From the NCBI GenBank assembly GCA_038502055.1, contig JAXRKN010000040.1, forward strand, positions 4,278,001-4,342,000: a stretch of DNA of 64,000 bases. Direction: 5' to 3'. Position numbers and translations under genes: made by a program. The DNA is from Tanytarsus gracilentus. Its lineage: Eukaryota > Arthropoda > Insecta > Diptera > Chironomidae. Below are positions 51,901 through 62,372 of the stretch, one piece after another; within the stretch, counting starts at the first letter, position 1; each line of letters begins with the position of its first letter. The notes below the pieces were generated by a model that saw nothing but the letters and a program-made list of their open reading frames with translations, was not told where the DNA came from and did not search any database.

Positions 51901-52733
51901 AAACACATTTGCCACTAGTTTGTTATAAATTAAAACGTTTTCAACGAAATGTCATAAAAATTCTCACCCCGAAAAACTTTCATCTCAAACACATTCGTTA
52001 CCGAAACGAGCCACATATAAATAATCATTAAATATTTCCAAGTATTTGTGTTATTTGTTTAATTGCTCTATCAACATGGCACCACATCCCGTAACTTAAG
52101 AAAAATCATGCTGCACAAATAAAGAGCTCTCAAAAATGTTTAAAATACATTTTTTATGCGATATAAAAAAGATAAACTTTCTTCCTCGTAATTAACCTTC
52201 GACTGTAATCCTCTCATGAGAAAATCGCCAGCTCTGTAAGAACGGAAAAATATTAAGCAATTTAGATGACACTATAAAAACAAATAGTAAATTATTTAAA
52301 ATTTCATTTATAATCTTTCGTTTGCCGTTCAGCCACTCCTCTTCTGATGCAGTAGTTTTGTTATTATAGTTCGGGTAAATCTGAGAGAATGAAAATGTGT
52401 TTTAAATAAATAGAGTTATACAGTTTTGAAAAAAATTCTATTTCCTTTCTATTTTTTTGCTTTAGTACAAAAAATTTTACGTTGACAAAAAAAAAATTTC
52501 ATTTCAAAATTTTTAATTAAACTTCGACTGTCAAATCGTCGTGTCAGCCTGCGCTCTAAAATTAATTAAGACAATTTTGCAGTTTTCAAAAAATGCTCTT
52601 TAAAATTTTTAATTTTAACTGAAAAAATTACTTAACCGCTCTTTTAAATTCAAATCTGTATTTTTTCATCCGAGTTTTTCCCCTTCGAAGGCGTGTCTTC
52701 ATAAAAACTTACAATTCACTTGAAAAAAGTTGA
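49000..52733. other. Upstream flank of the forkhead gene, no gene seen
   Basis: AT-rich noncoding sequence between two genes that face away from each other. It should contain the promoter of the forkhead gene. A (GA)8 run lies at 49181-49196. Open frames such as 49160-49402 and 50149-50433 are Lys- and Arg-rich, without any domain. Confidence 0.5.
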
Positions 52734-52740
52734 TATAAAA
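52734..52740 (+). promoter_or_regulatory. TATA-box-like element upstream of the LRR-BTB gene
   Basis: TATAAAA lies 40 bases before the start codon at 52780. A weak initiator-like TCAAGTT at 52769-52775 follows at a somewhat long spacing. The combination would give a very short 5' leader. In DNA this AT-rich, TATA-like words are common by chance. Confidence 0.35.
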
Positions 52741-52779
52741 TAATTTTAAAGATTTAAAGTGTAAAAAGTCAAGTTAAAA

Positions 52780-53901
52780 ATGGCTTTTGTAATTAAAAAT
52801 ATAGATTTCACCATGAACGGAAACGTTATGAGTGCAAAATTAAATCAAATTCCTCAACAACTATCAAAAGAACTCGAAGAAACTGGAAAACTAAAAATTG
52901 ATCAAAACCAAAATAATGACGTCAGAGCAGTTTGGATTACCGACTGCCCAAATTTAACCAGAATTCCACAAAATCTTCACGAATTCTTCCCAAATTTGAC
53001 TGCGTTATGTATTGGTAATTGTGGTCTGAAAGAAATTCACAGAGCTGACTTGAAAATTTTAAAGAAAGTTAAAAATTTTTATTTTTGGAACTCGGCCATT
53101 GAGAAAATTTCATCTGATCTCTTTGCGGACTTTGAGGAAATTGAAATAATTTCATTTCGGAAGACAAAACTCAAATTTATCGGCGAAAACGCGTTTAAAC
53201 ATTTGAAAAAGTTAAAATTCGTCGATTTGGAAGGAAATCCATCAATAAATCTAATTTTTGCTGATGAAAGCTGCACTGGATTTATAATTGATAAAAACAC
53301 AACAAGAATTTACAAATTAAGTGAATTCAATGCGATCATCGATGGAATTTTTCCACCACAATCTGAAAAATGGCTTGACGTTCAAAAAGTGCTCAACTCA
53401 GATGATTTCAAAGACTTCACAATCAAAATTGATGAAAATGAGTTCAAAGTTCACAAATTCATGCTCGCAGCTCGATCGCCAACACTCGCTGAAATGATCA
53501 AAAATAATCCAGATGCTGACGAATTAATTCTCGAGGACATCGAAGATGAAGTTTTTGAGGTCATTCTTGACTTCATTTATAAAGACGTCATGCCAGAAAA
53601 GTTTGATAAAAAGTTATTAAAAGTTTTTGCTGCTGCTGGAAAATTGAAACTGGAATCTTTGAAGCTTCAAGTTGGAACTACTATTGGTGGTGCTGTTAAC
53701 CTCGAAAATTGCCTCGAAATTTTAATTTACGCAGTCAAAAACAATCACGAAGATTTAAAGAGAAAATCATTCGAGGAAGTTAAAAAACTTTATCCAGACA
53801 AAAGCTTTCAGGATGATTTGATGGAAAATCTCGAGTTACTGCAGAAAATGAAAAAGTTGAAGGATGAATTTGAAAATTTATTTAAAAATGTCTCAAATTA
53901 A
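52780..53901 (+). CDS. Leucine-rich repeat plus BTB/POZ domain protein, intronless
   Basis: This 373-residue protein has two recognisable parts. Residues 48-165 are irregular leucine-rich repeats (for example FPNLTALCIGNCGLKEI and HLKKLKFVDLEGNP), of the kind found in insect secreted LRR proteins. Residues 203-300 form a BTB/POZ domain: DFKDFTIKIDENEFKVHKFM is the typical BTB opening, followed by LAARSPTLAEMI and FEVILDFIYKDV. A helical BACK-like tail follows to residue 370. BTB domains dimerise and often recruit Cullin-3 ligases, so a substrate-adaptor role with the LRR as binding face is possible but inferred. No signal peptide is visible, so the protein should be intracellular. The N-terminal part resembles that of secreted LRR proteins but without a leader. 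An AATAAA overlaps the stop (53901-53906), so the 3' UTR would be very short. Confidence 0.85.
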   Translation: MAFVIKNIDFTMNGNVMSAKLNQIPQQLSKELEETGKLKIDQNQNNDVRAVWITDCPNLTRIPQNLHEFFPNLTALCIGNCGLKEIHRADLKILKKVKNFYFWNSAIEKISSDLFADFEEIEIISFRKTKLKFIGENAFKHLKKLKFVDLEGNPSINLIFADESCTGFIIDKNTTRIYKLSEFNAIIDGIFPPQSEKWLDVQKVLNSDDFKDFTIKIDENEFKVHKFMLAARSPTLAEMIKNNPDADELILEDIEDEVFEVILDFIYKDVMPEKFDKKLLKVFAAAGKLKLESLKLQVGTTIGGAVNLENCLEILIYAVKNNHEDLKRKSFEEVKKLYPDKSFQDDLMENLELLQKMKKLKDEFENLFKNVSN

Positions 53902-53906
53902 ATAAA

Positions 53907-54840
53907 TTTCTTAAAAAACCGTAATTTTTTTCAACTTTTCTTTATTAATTTAAGTCTATTTAAAACTTCTCGAAATCATCCAAAAATCTTTTTTATCCAG
54001 CTGAAACCATCGACCCACGATTGACGATGAATTTTGAATTTATTTTGCTTCAGTGACTTTGACATTTAGCGTGCTATCAACTTCACCATCGCCATTTCTA
54101 ACAACTTCAAAAAGTTCATCGCTCAGTCGATCGAGAACAATGAATTTTAAAAATTTATACTTTAAGAGTAAAAAAAGAGTTTTCTTGTGCTACGCGGGTA
54201 CTAATAAGAAAAAAGGAATTTAAGACGAAAAATCTGGTTGAAACTCTTATGAGACACCCAGATAGAAAATTTTCAATTTTCAGTCAAATAAATCTTTTTT
54301 ACCTCTTGAAAAATTTCCAACTGGATGTCAAAAAATTAGTCCGGATTTAGAGAAAAGTTTTAATAATCCCGATCTAAAATTTATTCATAATTCCGTCACA
54401 ATAATGAAAATATTTTTTCATCTTCTTTCTCATCCGCTTGCCAGTTCACTTTAAGAACTTTTTTCCTCTGTCAAATAAGGGTGGCTGGACAGTTTAGTAT
54501 TATCTGATTATGGGTGGTGGAATTGTGGAAATTCTTTTTGTGTGTGTGTGTGAACGTTATGAGTTTGTGGAAAAATGAAAACATATAGTGAGGTAAGATG
54601 GTGGATTTAGTACAAAGTGAAGAAAAAATTTTAGTAACAATTTTAAAATCATAAGTGCAGGGTCTTAGTGGGTATAAAAAACGGAGTAAGAATATTTTCA
54701 TTTTGCGAAAAATCAACTTTAATTTTAAACTTTAAAAATTACTAGTTTTTTTTCAGTTTCACAAAATTATTTTATGACATCCCAATGTTAAAATCATTTT
54801 AAAAATTTACCAAAAACTCAAAAAAAATTATCGTCTCACG
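53907..54840. other. Intergenic, one coding-like fragment
   Basis: Mostly noncoding. A short minus-strand frame (54144 down to the stop at 54040-54042) has coding-like composition and is listed in the findings. A (TG)7 run lies at 54539-54552. Confidence 0.5.
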
Positions 54841-55395
54841 ATCGATTTTTATCACACCACATCGCACTCAACTGCACTCCATCGATAATCCCTACACTTT
54901 ATCGTTTCTCATCGCACATCACCGCACTGTAAAACTCTCATCTACTCTTGATCGATTCTCATTGCACACAAAAGCTCGCATCTACTCTTGATCGATATTC
55001 ATCGCACATCACCGCACTGAAAAGCTCTTTATCACGCATCTCTGCACAATTTCGTCACAACATTAATATAATTAATTTTTACATTAAATGACACTTAAAA
55101 ACTTTTATTTGAACAAATTAAAGCATATATGAATAATAGAAAAAACTAAAATTAAAAATTAACACATTTTTTTTGATTGAACTCGATTTAATTTGTTCAA
55201 ATAATAGTTTGTAAGTGTCATTGGATGTCAAAATTAATTATATTAATGTTGTGACGAAATTGTGCAGAGATGTGTGATAAAAAGCTTTTTAGTGCGATGA
55301 TGTGCGATGAGAAACGATAAAGTGTAGGGATTATCGATGGAGTGCAGGGATCAACGATGGAGTACGATCGAGAGCGATATAGAGTGATAAAATGA
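54841..55395. mobile_element. Foldback / long inverted-repeat element with internal tandem units
   Basis: Two arms are reverse complements around a 68-base AT-rich centre (55121-55188). A 43-base stretch at 55037-55079 pairs exactly with 55230-55272, and a 50-base stretch at 54872-54921 pairs exactly with 55298-55347. The innermost pairing is 55112-55120 with 55189-55197. The left arm also carries about 90 extra bases made of an approximately 40-bp tandem unit; an 18-base core repeats at 54939-54956 and 54979-54996. The heptamer ATCGCAC recurs through the left arm. There is no coding capacity. This architecture suits a foldback transposon or a satellite-rich MITE. I could not find a clear target-site duplication, so the outer edges are approximate. 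Confidence 0.78.
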
Positions 55396-56554
55396 TAAAA
55401 TTTTCGGGGATCAGCGCTGGAGTGCAATAAAAAAGCGAAAAAAAGCGGCTGAGAGGAGCCTGTGCGCTGAGTTTCCACGCCTTGGTCACAATGAAAACAA
55501 TCTGAGGAAATTACTCAACTAATTTCTCTCTCTAATAAAAAGAAGTTTGTAAACAAATCATATATCATCATTGACTTGTAACAAAAAAAGAGTTCCAACA
55601 TTTATTCGTTCGATTATCGAAAAGAAAACTTAGTAAATGCGAGAGAGAAAAAAATTACTTCGAGGTGCTTCTGCTAATGAGTGGTGATTATTTTTATGAC
55701 TTTAGATGAGAACGTAATCTCTCGCTGTATGAGGAGAAATTTAATTTATGAGTTTGGCATACAGTAAAAGTTTTTCCCTAATAATTTATTAGACAGAGAA
55801 AATAAATGAAGCTAATGATTCATGATATTCGACAGCAATTTTCCATGCATTTACTTTTTCATAATTATTGCTGCAGAAAATAAATATATTAAGCGTGCCC
55901 TCATTTCCAACGCTGGCAGTAATAATTATTTTTTGCATCATCAATTAACACCTCATTAACTGGATGTACATGGCAATTTCAAAAGAAAATGATTTTATTA
56001 CGAATTTCCGGTATGCGGCACACTCATGGTTCGCATGTAGCAACACATAGAAATTTGTTTATTTTTATTTCTCTTACTTCTCTCCTTCTTTTCGTTTTCT
56101 CTCGATATAATCGGCTCCTTGTTTCTAACGAAAATAAAGTAATAAACATATGCATATATGTAACTTCTTCGTTTTTGTTATTTTAAGGATGAGAAAAACA
56201 AGTGTGATACGAAAACATCGTCATCAACAGAATAATAAGAGATTAAAAGGAACCGGCTGAATTTTATGAGGAAAAAAATTTTTAATGGTGTTAAACTGCT
56301 CTGGAAGTAGTTTTGTAAAAATCAAAAGTTGTTGTTGCAAAAGAAGCTAAAAAATAAATTGAGTGTAAATCAGTTGAAAGAAAATTTTCAAGTCATTTTC
56401 GCAAAAGAAAAAAAAATCTTTTATCATTCGAGAAAAATCAAACGAGAAAACTTCAAAAGAATACTTTTTTTTTGGTAAACAACAACTTTTTGGCTTTCAG
56501 CAATAGCCTCTCAATAGTTGTGTTTTTCGCTTCATACTTGTATAATTATTTACC
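55396..56554. other. Intergenic, nothing specific seen
   Basis: AT-rich noncoding sequence between the foldback element and the retroposon. The only longer frame (55989-56186 plus) is hydrophobic and T-rich, without a domain. Confidence 0.5.
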
Positions 56555-56577
56555 AACAAAAATAAACATATAGTTTG
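56555..56577 (+). repeat. Target-site duplication, left copy
   Basis: These 23 bases (starting aacaaaaataaac, ending tatagtttg) recur exactly at 57516-57538 and bracket the 938-bp retroposon. The first two bases may belong to the element's tail repeat, giving a minimum duplication of 21. Confidence 0.88.
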
Positions 56578-57515
56578 GGGGGTAGTGTGGTTGAAAAGTG
56601 TTAAATTTTTGTGTATTATTGTTGAGTGTGGGGTAAAGTGGTGTTGTTGATTAGGCGGTGTGAATAAAATGTTCAGTCACTAATTTGGAAGGAAGGATCT
56701 TTTTGGAAAAATTGTCATTAGATTTTTCAAGAAAACTTTATGGGTAACTATGTATTTTTTTGGTAAAAGTTTGACAGGGTCAACTGAAATCCGGTAAGGA
56801 TAGTTGAGGAACGGAAGTAGTTATTTTGAAACAAGTTTAGGTTAACAGGGAGTTTTTTTTTATAAGTGAATTGGTAAATTTCATTTTAAAATAAAAATGT
56901 CAGCCTGGGCTTGTAATTTTGTTTTAATTTTGTTTGAAAGATATTTATAGATAGGAGTTAAGGGTTTGCACCTTCGATCTCGAGGGGTTTGTGTTTGTGT
57001 TGTTTAAAATGGCAACGGCATATATTTTGACTCGACACACCAACTGTGGACACTAGTCTCAGTTGAGGAAGGTAGTGGTGGAATCCGGCTTTTTCTAAGT
57101 GATTTGAGACAAATAAAATGTTATTTGTTTTGTTTAGTTGGAAACTGTAATATCTGTTCAGTAAACAAGACTGTTCTTAACCGTAGTTTCTATAGAAACT
57201 ACAAACAAAAAATCATTCGAAAACAAAAATAAAAAAAAAAAACCCTAACACCAAAACATTGCCGTAAAGGTATTTTAAAATTCCCTATTAACCAAAGCCA
57301 ATGATAGGGTGTTAGCCCGGATCGGTTCTCTAATGATTTTATTGTTTTCTCCAGTCAGGGGTGTGTTCGTACCTGTGGTTCGTTCGACTGTAGATCTTGC
57401 CTAAGTAGCCCACTAGGCTTCGCTTTTCTGAGGAATCGCGGGTCAATCATGTGAGGTTGCGTCGGACGTCTTCCTACTTCGGTAGTGGCTACCTGACTGT
57501 TATCTAATCTAATCT
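56578..57515 (+). mobile_element. Noncoding retroposon (SINE-like or internally noncoding LINE derivative)
   Basis: The 938-bp insert is bounded by exact 23-bp direct repeats and ends in a pentamer tail (tatctaatctaatcta), the hallmark of non-LTR retrotransposon 3' ends that finish in short tandem repeats. No long open frame is present, so it is non-autonomous or decayed. The last 220 bases are visibly richer in G+C than the surroundings and contain the block shared with the 10851-10939 copy. Possible RNA polymerase III boxes (ttagcccggatcgg near 57312 and ggttcgttcgactg near 57378) are weak and widely spaced. It most likely moves using the enzyme of a partner LINE that recognises this 3' tail. 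Confidence 0.78.
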
Positions 57516-57538
57516 AACAAAAATAAACATATAGTTTG
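57516..57538 (+). repeat. Target-site duplication, right copy
   Basis: An exact copy of 56555-56577 following the retroposon tail. Confidence 0.88.
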
Positions 57539-60500
57539 CGGCTTCAGTCAGACTAATTTTTCTTAACCGATTTTTTATTGCATTTTTATGGCTTTTCTTT
57601 GATTTCATTCCTCTTTTGATTTTTCCTCATCATCACGAGCTCCTCAACAAGAAAAAAGTTGTTTGATTTTTTTTCTCGCTTTTCGTGGAAAAGTTTTATG
57701 ACTTTTTTTGCTGTTTTCTCAACTCTCAAATATAGATTCGGTAATGTATGTAATTTGTTTATTGTTCTTTCATTGAAAAAAGAAATCAAAAAAATATTTT
57801 CGTAAACAATCGTAATCATTTTGCGTCTATTCCCTCGAGCTAGAATTCGAAATTGATGTGCGATAATTATTGCAAATCATTGTGATGAAATTAAATGTGC
57901 AATTAATTTTCATAATGGTCAGTGTCATTTTTTACACGAGTTAAAACACTTCAAACACCTGCCGGCTATTTTCATGAATGAATTTTTCGCACGCTTTTCA
58001 TGTTTTTTCTTCTCACTCCGGCAGCCGTGCGTTGAAAAATAAATAAAATAAGTAAAAAATTTACACTTTCTTTTAAATATATTTGAGGAAAATATTAAAT
58101 AAAATAAAATAGTAAATTTTATTTTATTTTGTTATGTTTGAAACTTAAAACTAAATTTTGGTATTTGTTTTGAATATTAAATATATTTGAATATTGAATA
58201 ATTTAATATTGGAATTTAAGATAAAAATTTAAGTGATTTTTTTTTTGTTTTTTAAAACGCTCCTTCTAAATTTTTGTTTAATTAATTTAATTATTAGTTT
58301 GATCATATGTTTAATATGTTGATAAAAAATATTTTTTTTAAAGGATTAAAAATTTAAAATTTTTTCTTTTTTTTTTTTATCTTTTCGTGTCCTGTTGTAA
58401 AGTTTAATTTATTATTTTTTTTTTCTTTTCCTGTATTTTTGTTTAATTTGGTAACAAAAATTTTTTGAAAATTAAGCATGTGAATGTTTGAATTGTGGCC
58501 GTATTTTTGGATCTTTGGGTTTTATTTAGTTATGTTGATGTTTTTTGATTTTTTTTTTATTCAAAAGATTTCTTCTAAAATTTTTTTTTTCATCTTTGGT
58601 ACATGAATGTTTTTGCCTTCTTCTCTCGCTGTCTTTATCTTGTCACTGTATGAAAATGAATTGGGGGTACGACAGTGAGAGCGCATGATTATCGAGGGAA
58701 GAGGGTAAGTGGTGAGTTGATGGTGTTGAAGTATTGGGCGCATGTAAAATTTTTTTTTAAATATTTTTTGACCGTTTTTTTACACAACATCTGTTGCTTC
58801 GCAACAGCTGTTGAGGTCAGTCGTGAACGACCGAGAGAGAGCTAAATTAGATTGTGAGAGTAAGAGAGAAGGGAGAAAAAGGAGCAGAACTTCAAACGAG
58901 AATGAAGTAAAAACATAATTAAATTATTGTAAACATGAAAACCATTCAGAAATACCGACCGACAGAAGCTAAACAACTTTTTTCCGAGAGTAATATTTTC
59001 TTATTAATTTTTCCATCCACATCGCACCCAAAAATGTAAGAGATGAGCTCTTGAAAGAAAAATTTTCATCCTCCCCAGTTGGTAACGTTGCATTTTACCT
59101 TCTTAATTGCTCTAGACAAAAGTATTTCATTTATCCATCTGGGGAGATGTTGTTAACAAATCGTTAGGAAATTGCTTGCAACACTTGAATGAATTTAACA
59201 GATTGACTCTCTCCATTTACCGCACACATCTCGCAGTCGCTAAGAAATAAATTTTCATAAAATTGCAGCCAAAAAAGCCATTAATTAATTAATTAAGTAG
59301 AATTGTTCTGTTGACGGCAAGTGGTGGTGCTGATGCGCGTCTTCAGATGTAATTTATTTAGATTTATTTCAACCGCGACAATCTAAAAAGAAATGTCATC
59401 GATGCGTGATAAGTGAGGGAGGAAGAAGAAGTTCTTGGAGGGCCCAAATTGTCATCTGATTAAAAAATATTTATCGCTGAAGAAAGATAGTTGCAACGTC
59501 TCAGAAAAGAATGCAATTTTTCTAAAAATTCACTTGTTACTTCGTCAGATGGAAAACGATAATAAATCAAATTTCATAGCATAAAATTCTGAAAGCACAA
59601 AACAATTTTATTTATTTTAAATTTTCAGCATCTTTTTATAGTCTCTCGCTTTTTTATGAGCTAAGTGTTTTTGTGTGCATCACATCATATGGCGGAACTG
59701 AATATCTTAAATTTGATGTTAGCTCGCTCATGACTGCATTGCAATCTCTTTTTCTACCAAAACCAATTTATCTTGCACTTTTTACTCTCAGCTGCATTTC
59801 TTTGTCTTTTCTGTTATGAAAATATTTAGATTTTCGTCAAAGACCTACCACGCGATTTTTCTTGACATTTTTCAACCGCACATACATTAACACTTTGCAA
59901 CTCGTCATGGCTCTCATCGGAAGCATTTTTTTTTCAACTCAACTATAAATTTTTTTAATTTAATAACTAAAGCGACTGTCGTGGAATGTTAAATAAACAT
60001 CATAAAAAAATTAAATAAACCGACAGGATTGTTTCATCATCATCATTGCGTTTTTTCACACGTATGAGATTAAAAATTTTTTATTTTCGTCACACGAAAA
60101 AAAATATGATAAATTGATTGTCCTGAATGAAAGTCAATAAATTCAGAAATCAAATTTACTGTAATAAAATATAATAGATGCAGAAATAAAAGTTTTATAG
60201 TCTCGTTTTTTTACACACCGTTAACGTGATATTTTTTCTCACTCCCATGCGGTCGGTGCCAATTTTTGCCGCTCTTCTATATTTATTTTAAATTTTGATG
60301 CTTTTATAACTTTCATCATCATCACATCAAAAAAGATTTAATTCCCTCGTCAAACACTAAAAAATATATAGAGGTGGGTGGTCGGGACCGAGTGGAGAAT
60401 GGCTGTAAAATAAACATGTGTGAGCAAGCCACACACAAAACACATAATGGCACTGAACGAGAGAGGTAGTTAGAGTTATTTGGAATGTCATACAAAAAGA

Positions 60501-60786
60501 GACATTAAATGCATTTTATTGTTGTTCATCGTTTGACAATTTGCACAAGAGGGTATGAAGAATCGCATACAAGTAATAAAAAATTATATTATGGAACATA
60601 TTGTCATGATTTAAAATACAGTGTCGTAAAAATAGTAAAAAAGGTTTGACAAGTAACATTTGATATTTTAACACAATATTTATACTGGAAAGTGCTGCAT
60701 TGTTAAATACATGCTTATGAAAAAAAGTTTTTACTCTAAAATATGTTCAAATTTTAAATGGCCCTCACATCACATCAATATATTTT
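57539..60786. other. Intergenic, AT-rich, no gene seen
   Basis: The stretch from 58030 to 58760 is especially T-rich on the plus strand and contains a perfect AT hairpin at 58097-58129. A (TTAA)4 run lies at 59281-59296. No coding exon is recognisable. The 3' UTR of the Gmd gene should occupy the end nearest 60786. Confidence 0.55.
58097..58129. repeat. Perfect 13-bp AT stem-loop
   Basis: AAATAAAATAAAA at 58097-58109 pairs exactly with TTTTATTTTATTT at 58117-58129 around a 7-base loop. Being pure A/T, it may be a chance product of the surrounding AT-rich DNA. Confidence 0.6.
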
Positions 60787-61985
60787 TTACGCTCGTGGAT
60801 TACTTTTCATAAGTTCAATGTCAGCACTCATCATGTCCTTTACAAGTTCATCAAAATTACATTTTGGTTTCCAACCAAGAATTTCTTTGGCCTTGGACGA
60901 GTCACCAAGTAAGACATCGACTTCAGTCGGTCTGAAATATTTTGGATTTACTTTAATACGAACCACGTCAGTTCCTTTCTCGACACCAATTTGATCTACT
61001 CCACTGCCACGCCATTCGATATCGATTCCAACGTACTTGAATGAAGCCTCAACAAATTCCTTTACGCTGTGTGTCTCTCCCGTAGAAATGACAAAGTCTT
61101 CAGGCTTCTCCAATTGCAACATCATCCACATCGCTTCAACGTAGTCCTTTGCATGTCCCCAATCACGTTTTGAGTCAAGATTACCAAGTTCAATGACTTC
61201 TTGTTGCTTTAAAGAAATTTTCGCAACGGATCTGGTGATTTTTCGTGTCACAAAGTTTTCACCTCTACGGGGACTCTCATGGTTGAATAGAATACCATTG
61301 CAAGCGAACATTTCGTATGCCTCACGATAATTTATGACAATCCAATAAGCGTACAGTTTTGCCACGCCATAAGGTGAACGGGGATAGAAAGGTGTCTTTT
61401 CAGTCTGAGGAGTTTCAACCACTTTTCCATATAGCTCCGAGGTGGATGCTTGATAAAATTTTACTTGCTTCTCGAGACCACAAGTTTTGATGGCATCGAG
61501 CAATCGCAAAGTTCCAACGCCATCAACTTCGGCTGTATACTCGGATAGGTCGAATGAGATCTTGACATGACTCTGGGCGGCAAGATTGTAGATTTCAGTT
61601 GGTCTGACTTGGGTTATAATTTTTACAAGACACGAGCTGTCCGTCATATCGCCATAATGTAACTTAAAGCTGGATCCTTCTTGATGAGAAGTTGGATGTT
61701 GATAGAGATGCTCTATTCTGTGTGTGTTGAAACTTGACGACCGTCTAATGATGCCATGAACTTGATAACCTTTTTTAAGCAGGAATTCGGCAAGGTATGA
61801 GCCATCCTGATGAAGAAATATGGATTAAAAACATTTTTTAATTGCCGGGCGAAAAGTAAACAAAAAAAGTTTCAATCGATTTCTTTGATTTTAATTGAAT
61901 GACAGCAGCTACTTACTTGTCCTGTGATTCCAGTAATGAGGGCAACTTTCCTTGAACTATTTAATTCACTTGTGGCAGCAAGCAT
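60787..61985 (-). CDS. Gmd: GDP-mannose 4,6-dehydratase, two exons
   Basis: This enzyme converts GDP-mannose to GDP-4-keto-6-deoxymannose with bound NADP, the first step of GDP-fucose synthesis in the cytosol, and so supplies fucosylation (for example of Notch). Exon 1 is 61985-61917 (MLAATSELNSSRKVALITGI onward, ending TGQ) and exon 2 is 61806-60787. The 110-base GT-AG intron falls between TGQ and DGSYLAEFLLKKGYQVHG, inside the Rossmann loop. The 362-residue product is full length. Visible hallmarks are TGITGQDG, NLAAQSHVKISF, STSELYGKV, YPRSPYGVAKLYAYW (the catalytic YxxxK), NGILFNHESPRRGENFVTRK, KRDWGHAKDYVEAMW and YFRPTEVD. All known catalytic residues appear intact. It is divergent from the carnitine carrier gene, with 387 bases between the two start codons. 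Confidence 0.96.
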
Positions 61986-62372
61986 CGTTTGATTTAAATT
62001 AAATTATGACAAAAATATTTTTTAGACACGTCAAGTTTATTTTTTAGCAAAGTTTCATGAATTTATCAAAGACACAATTTTAAAAATTTCAAAACCGTTA
62101 ATGTTAAAATTTAATTTTAACTATTATTTTCGTTTCAGTCCCCCAAACAAGGGGTTTTCTTTATTTTGAAAAAAAATAATAAGTGAAAGTTGTTTTGCCA
62201 CATAAAAGGTTGAAATAGAGGATAAGTTATTTAAATTGTCCTCTAGTCAACTTTGGACACTGATCACACTTACAGTGCCGCTTTTGCTTCACCAATTCAC
62301 TTTCAATTAACAAAATAAATAGTGAAAATAAGAAAAAGTTCAAAGGTTGACTGAAATAAAAATTAGACAATC
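61986..62372. promoter_or_regulatory. Shared divergent promoter region of Gmd and colt
   Basis: The 387 bases between two outward-facing start codons must hold both core promoters and 5' leaders, unless leader exons lie further away. The region is AT-rich with no convincing TATA box or initiator pair that I could fix, as expected for housekeeping genes. Confidence 0.45.

Noticed and set aside
53079..53300. A minus-strand frame within the LRR-BTB gene
   Set aside because: It is antisense to a well-supported coding region and has no domain.
57370..57400. GGTTCGTTCGACTG as part of a tRNA gene
   Set aside because: No cloverleaf can be built around it; it lies inside the retroposon and is at most a decayed polymerase III box.
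60758..60994. A plus-strand frame at the 3' end of Gmd
   Set aside because: It is antisense to the conserved C-terminus of Gmd.
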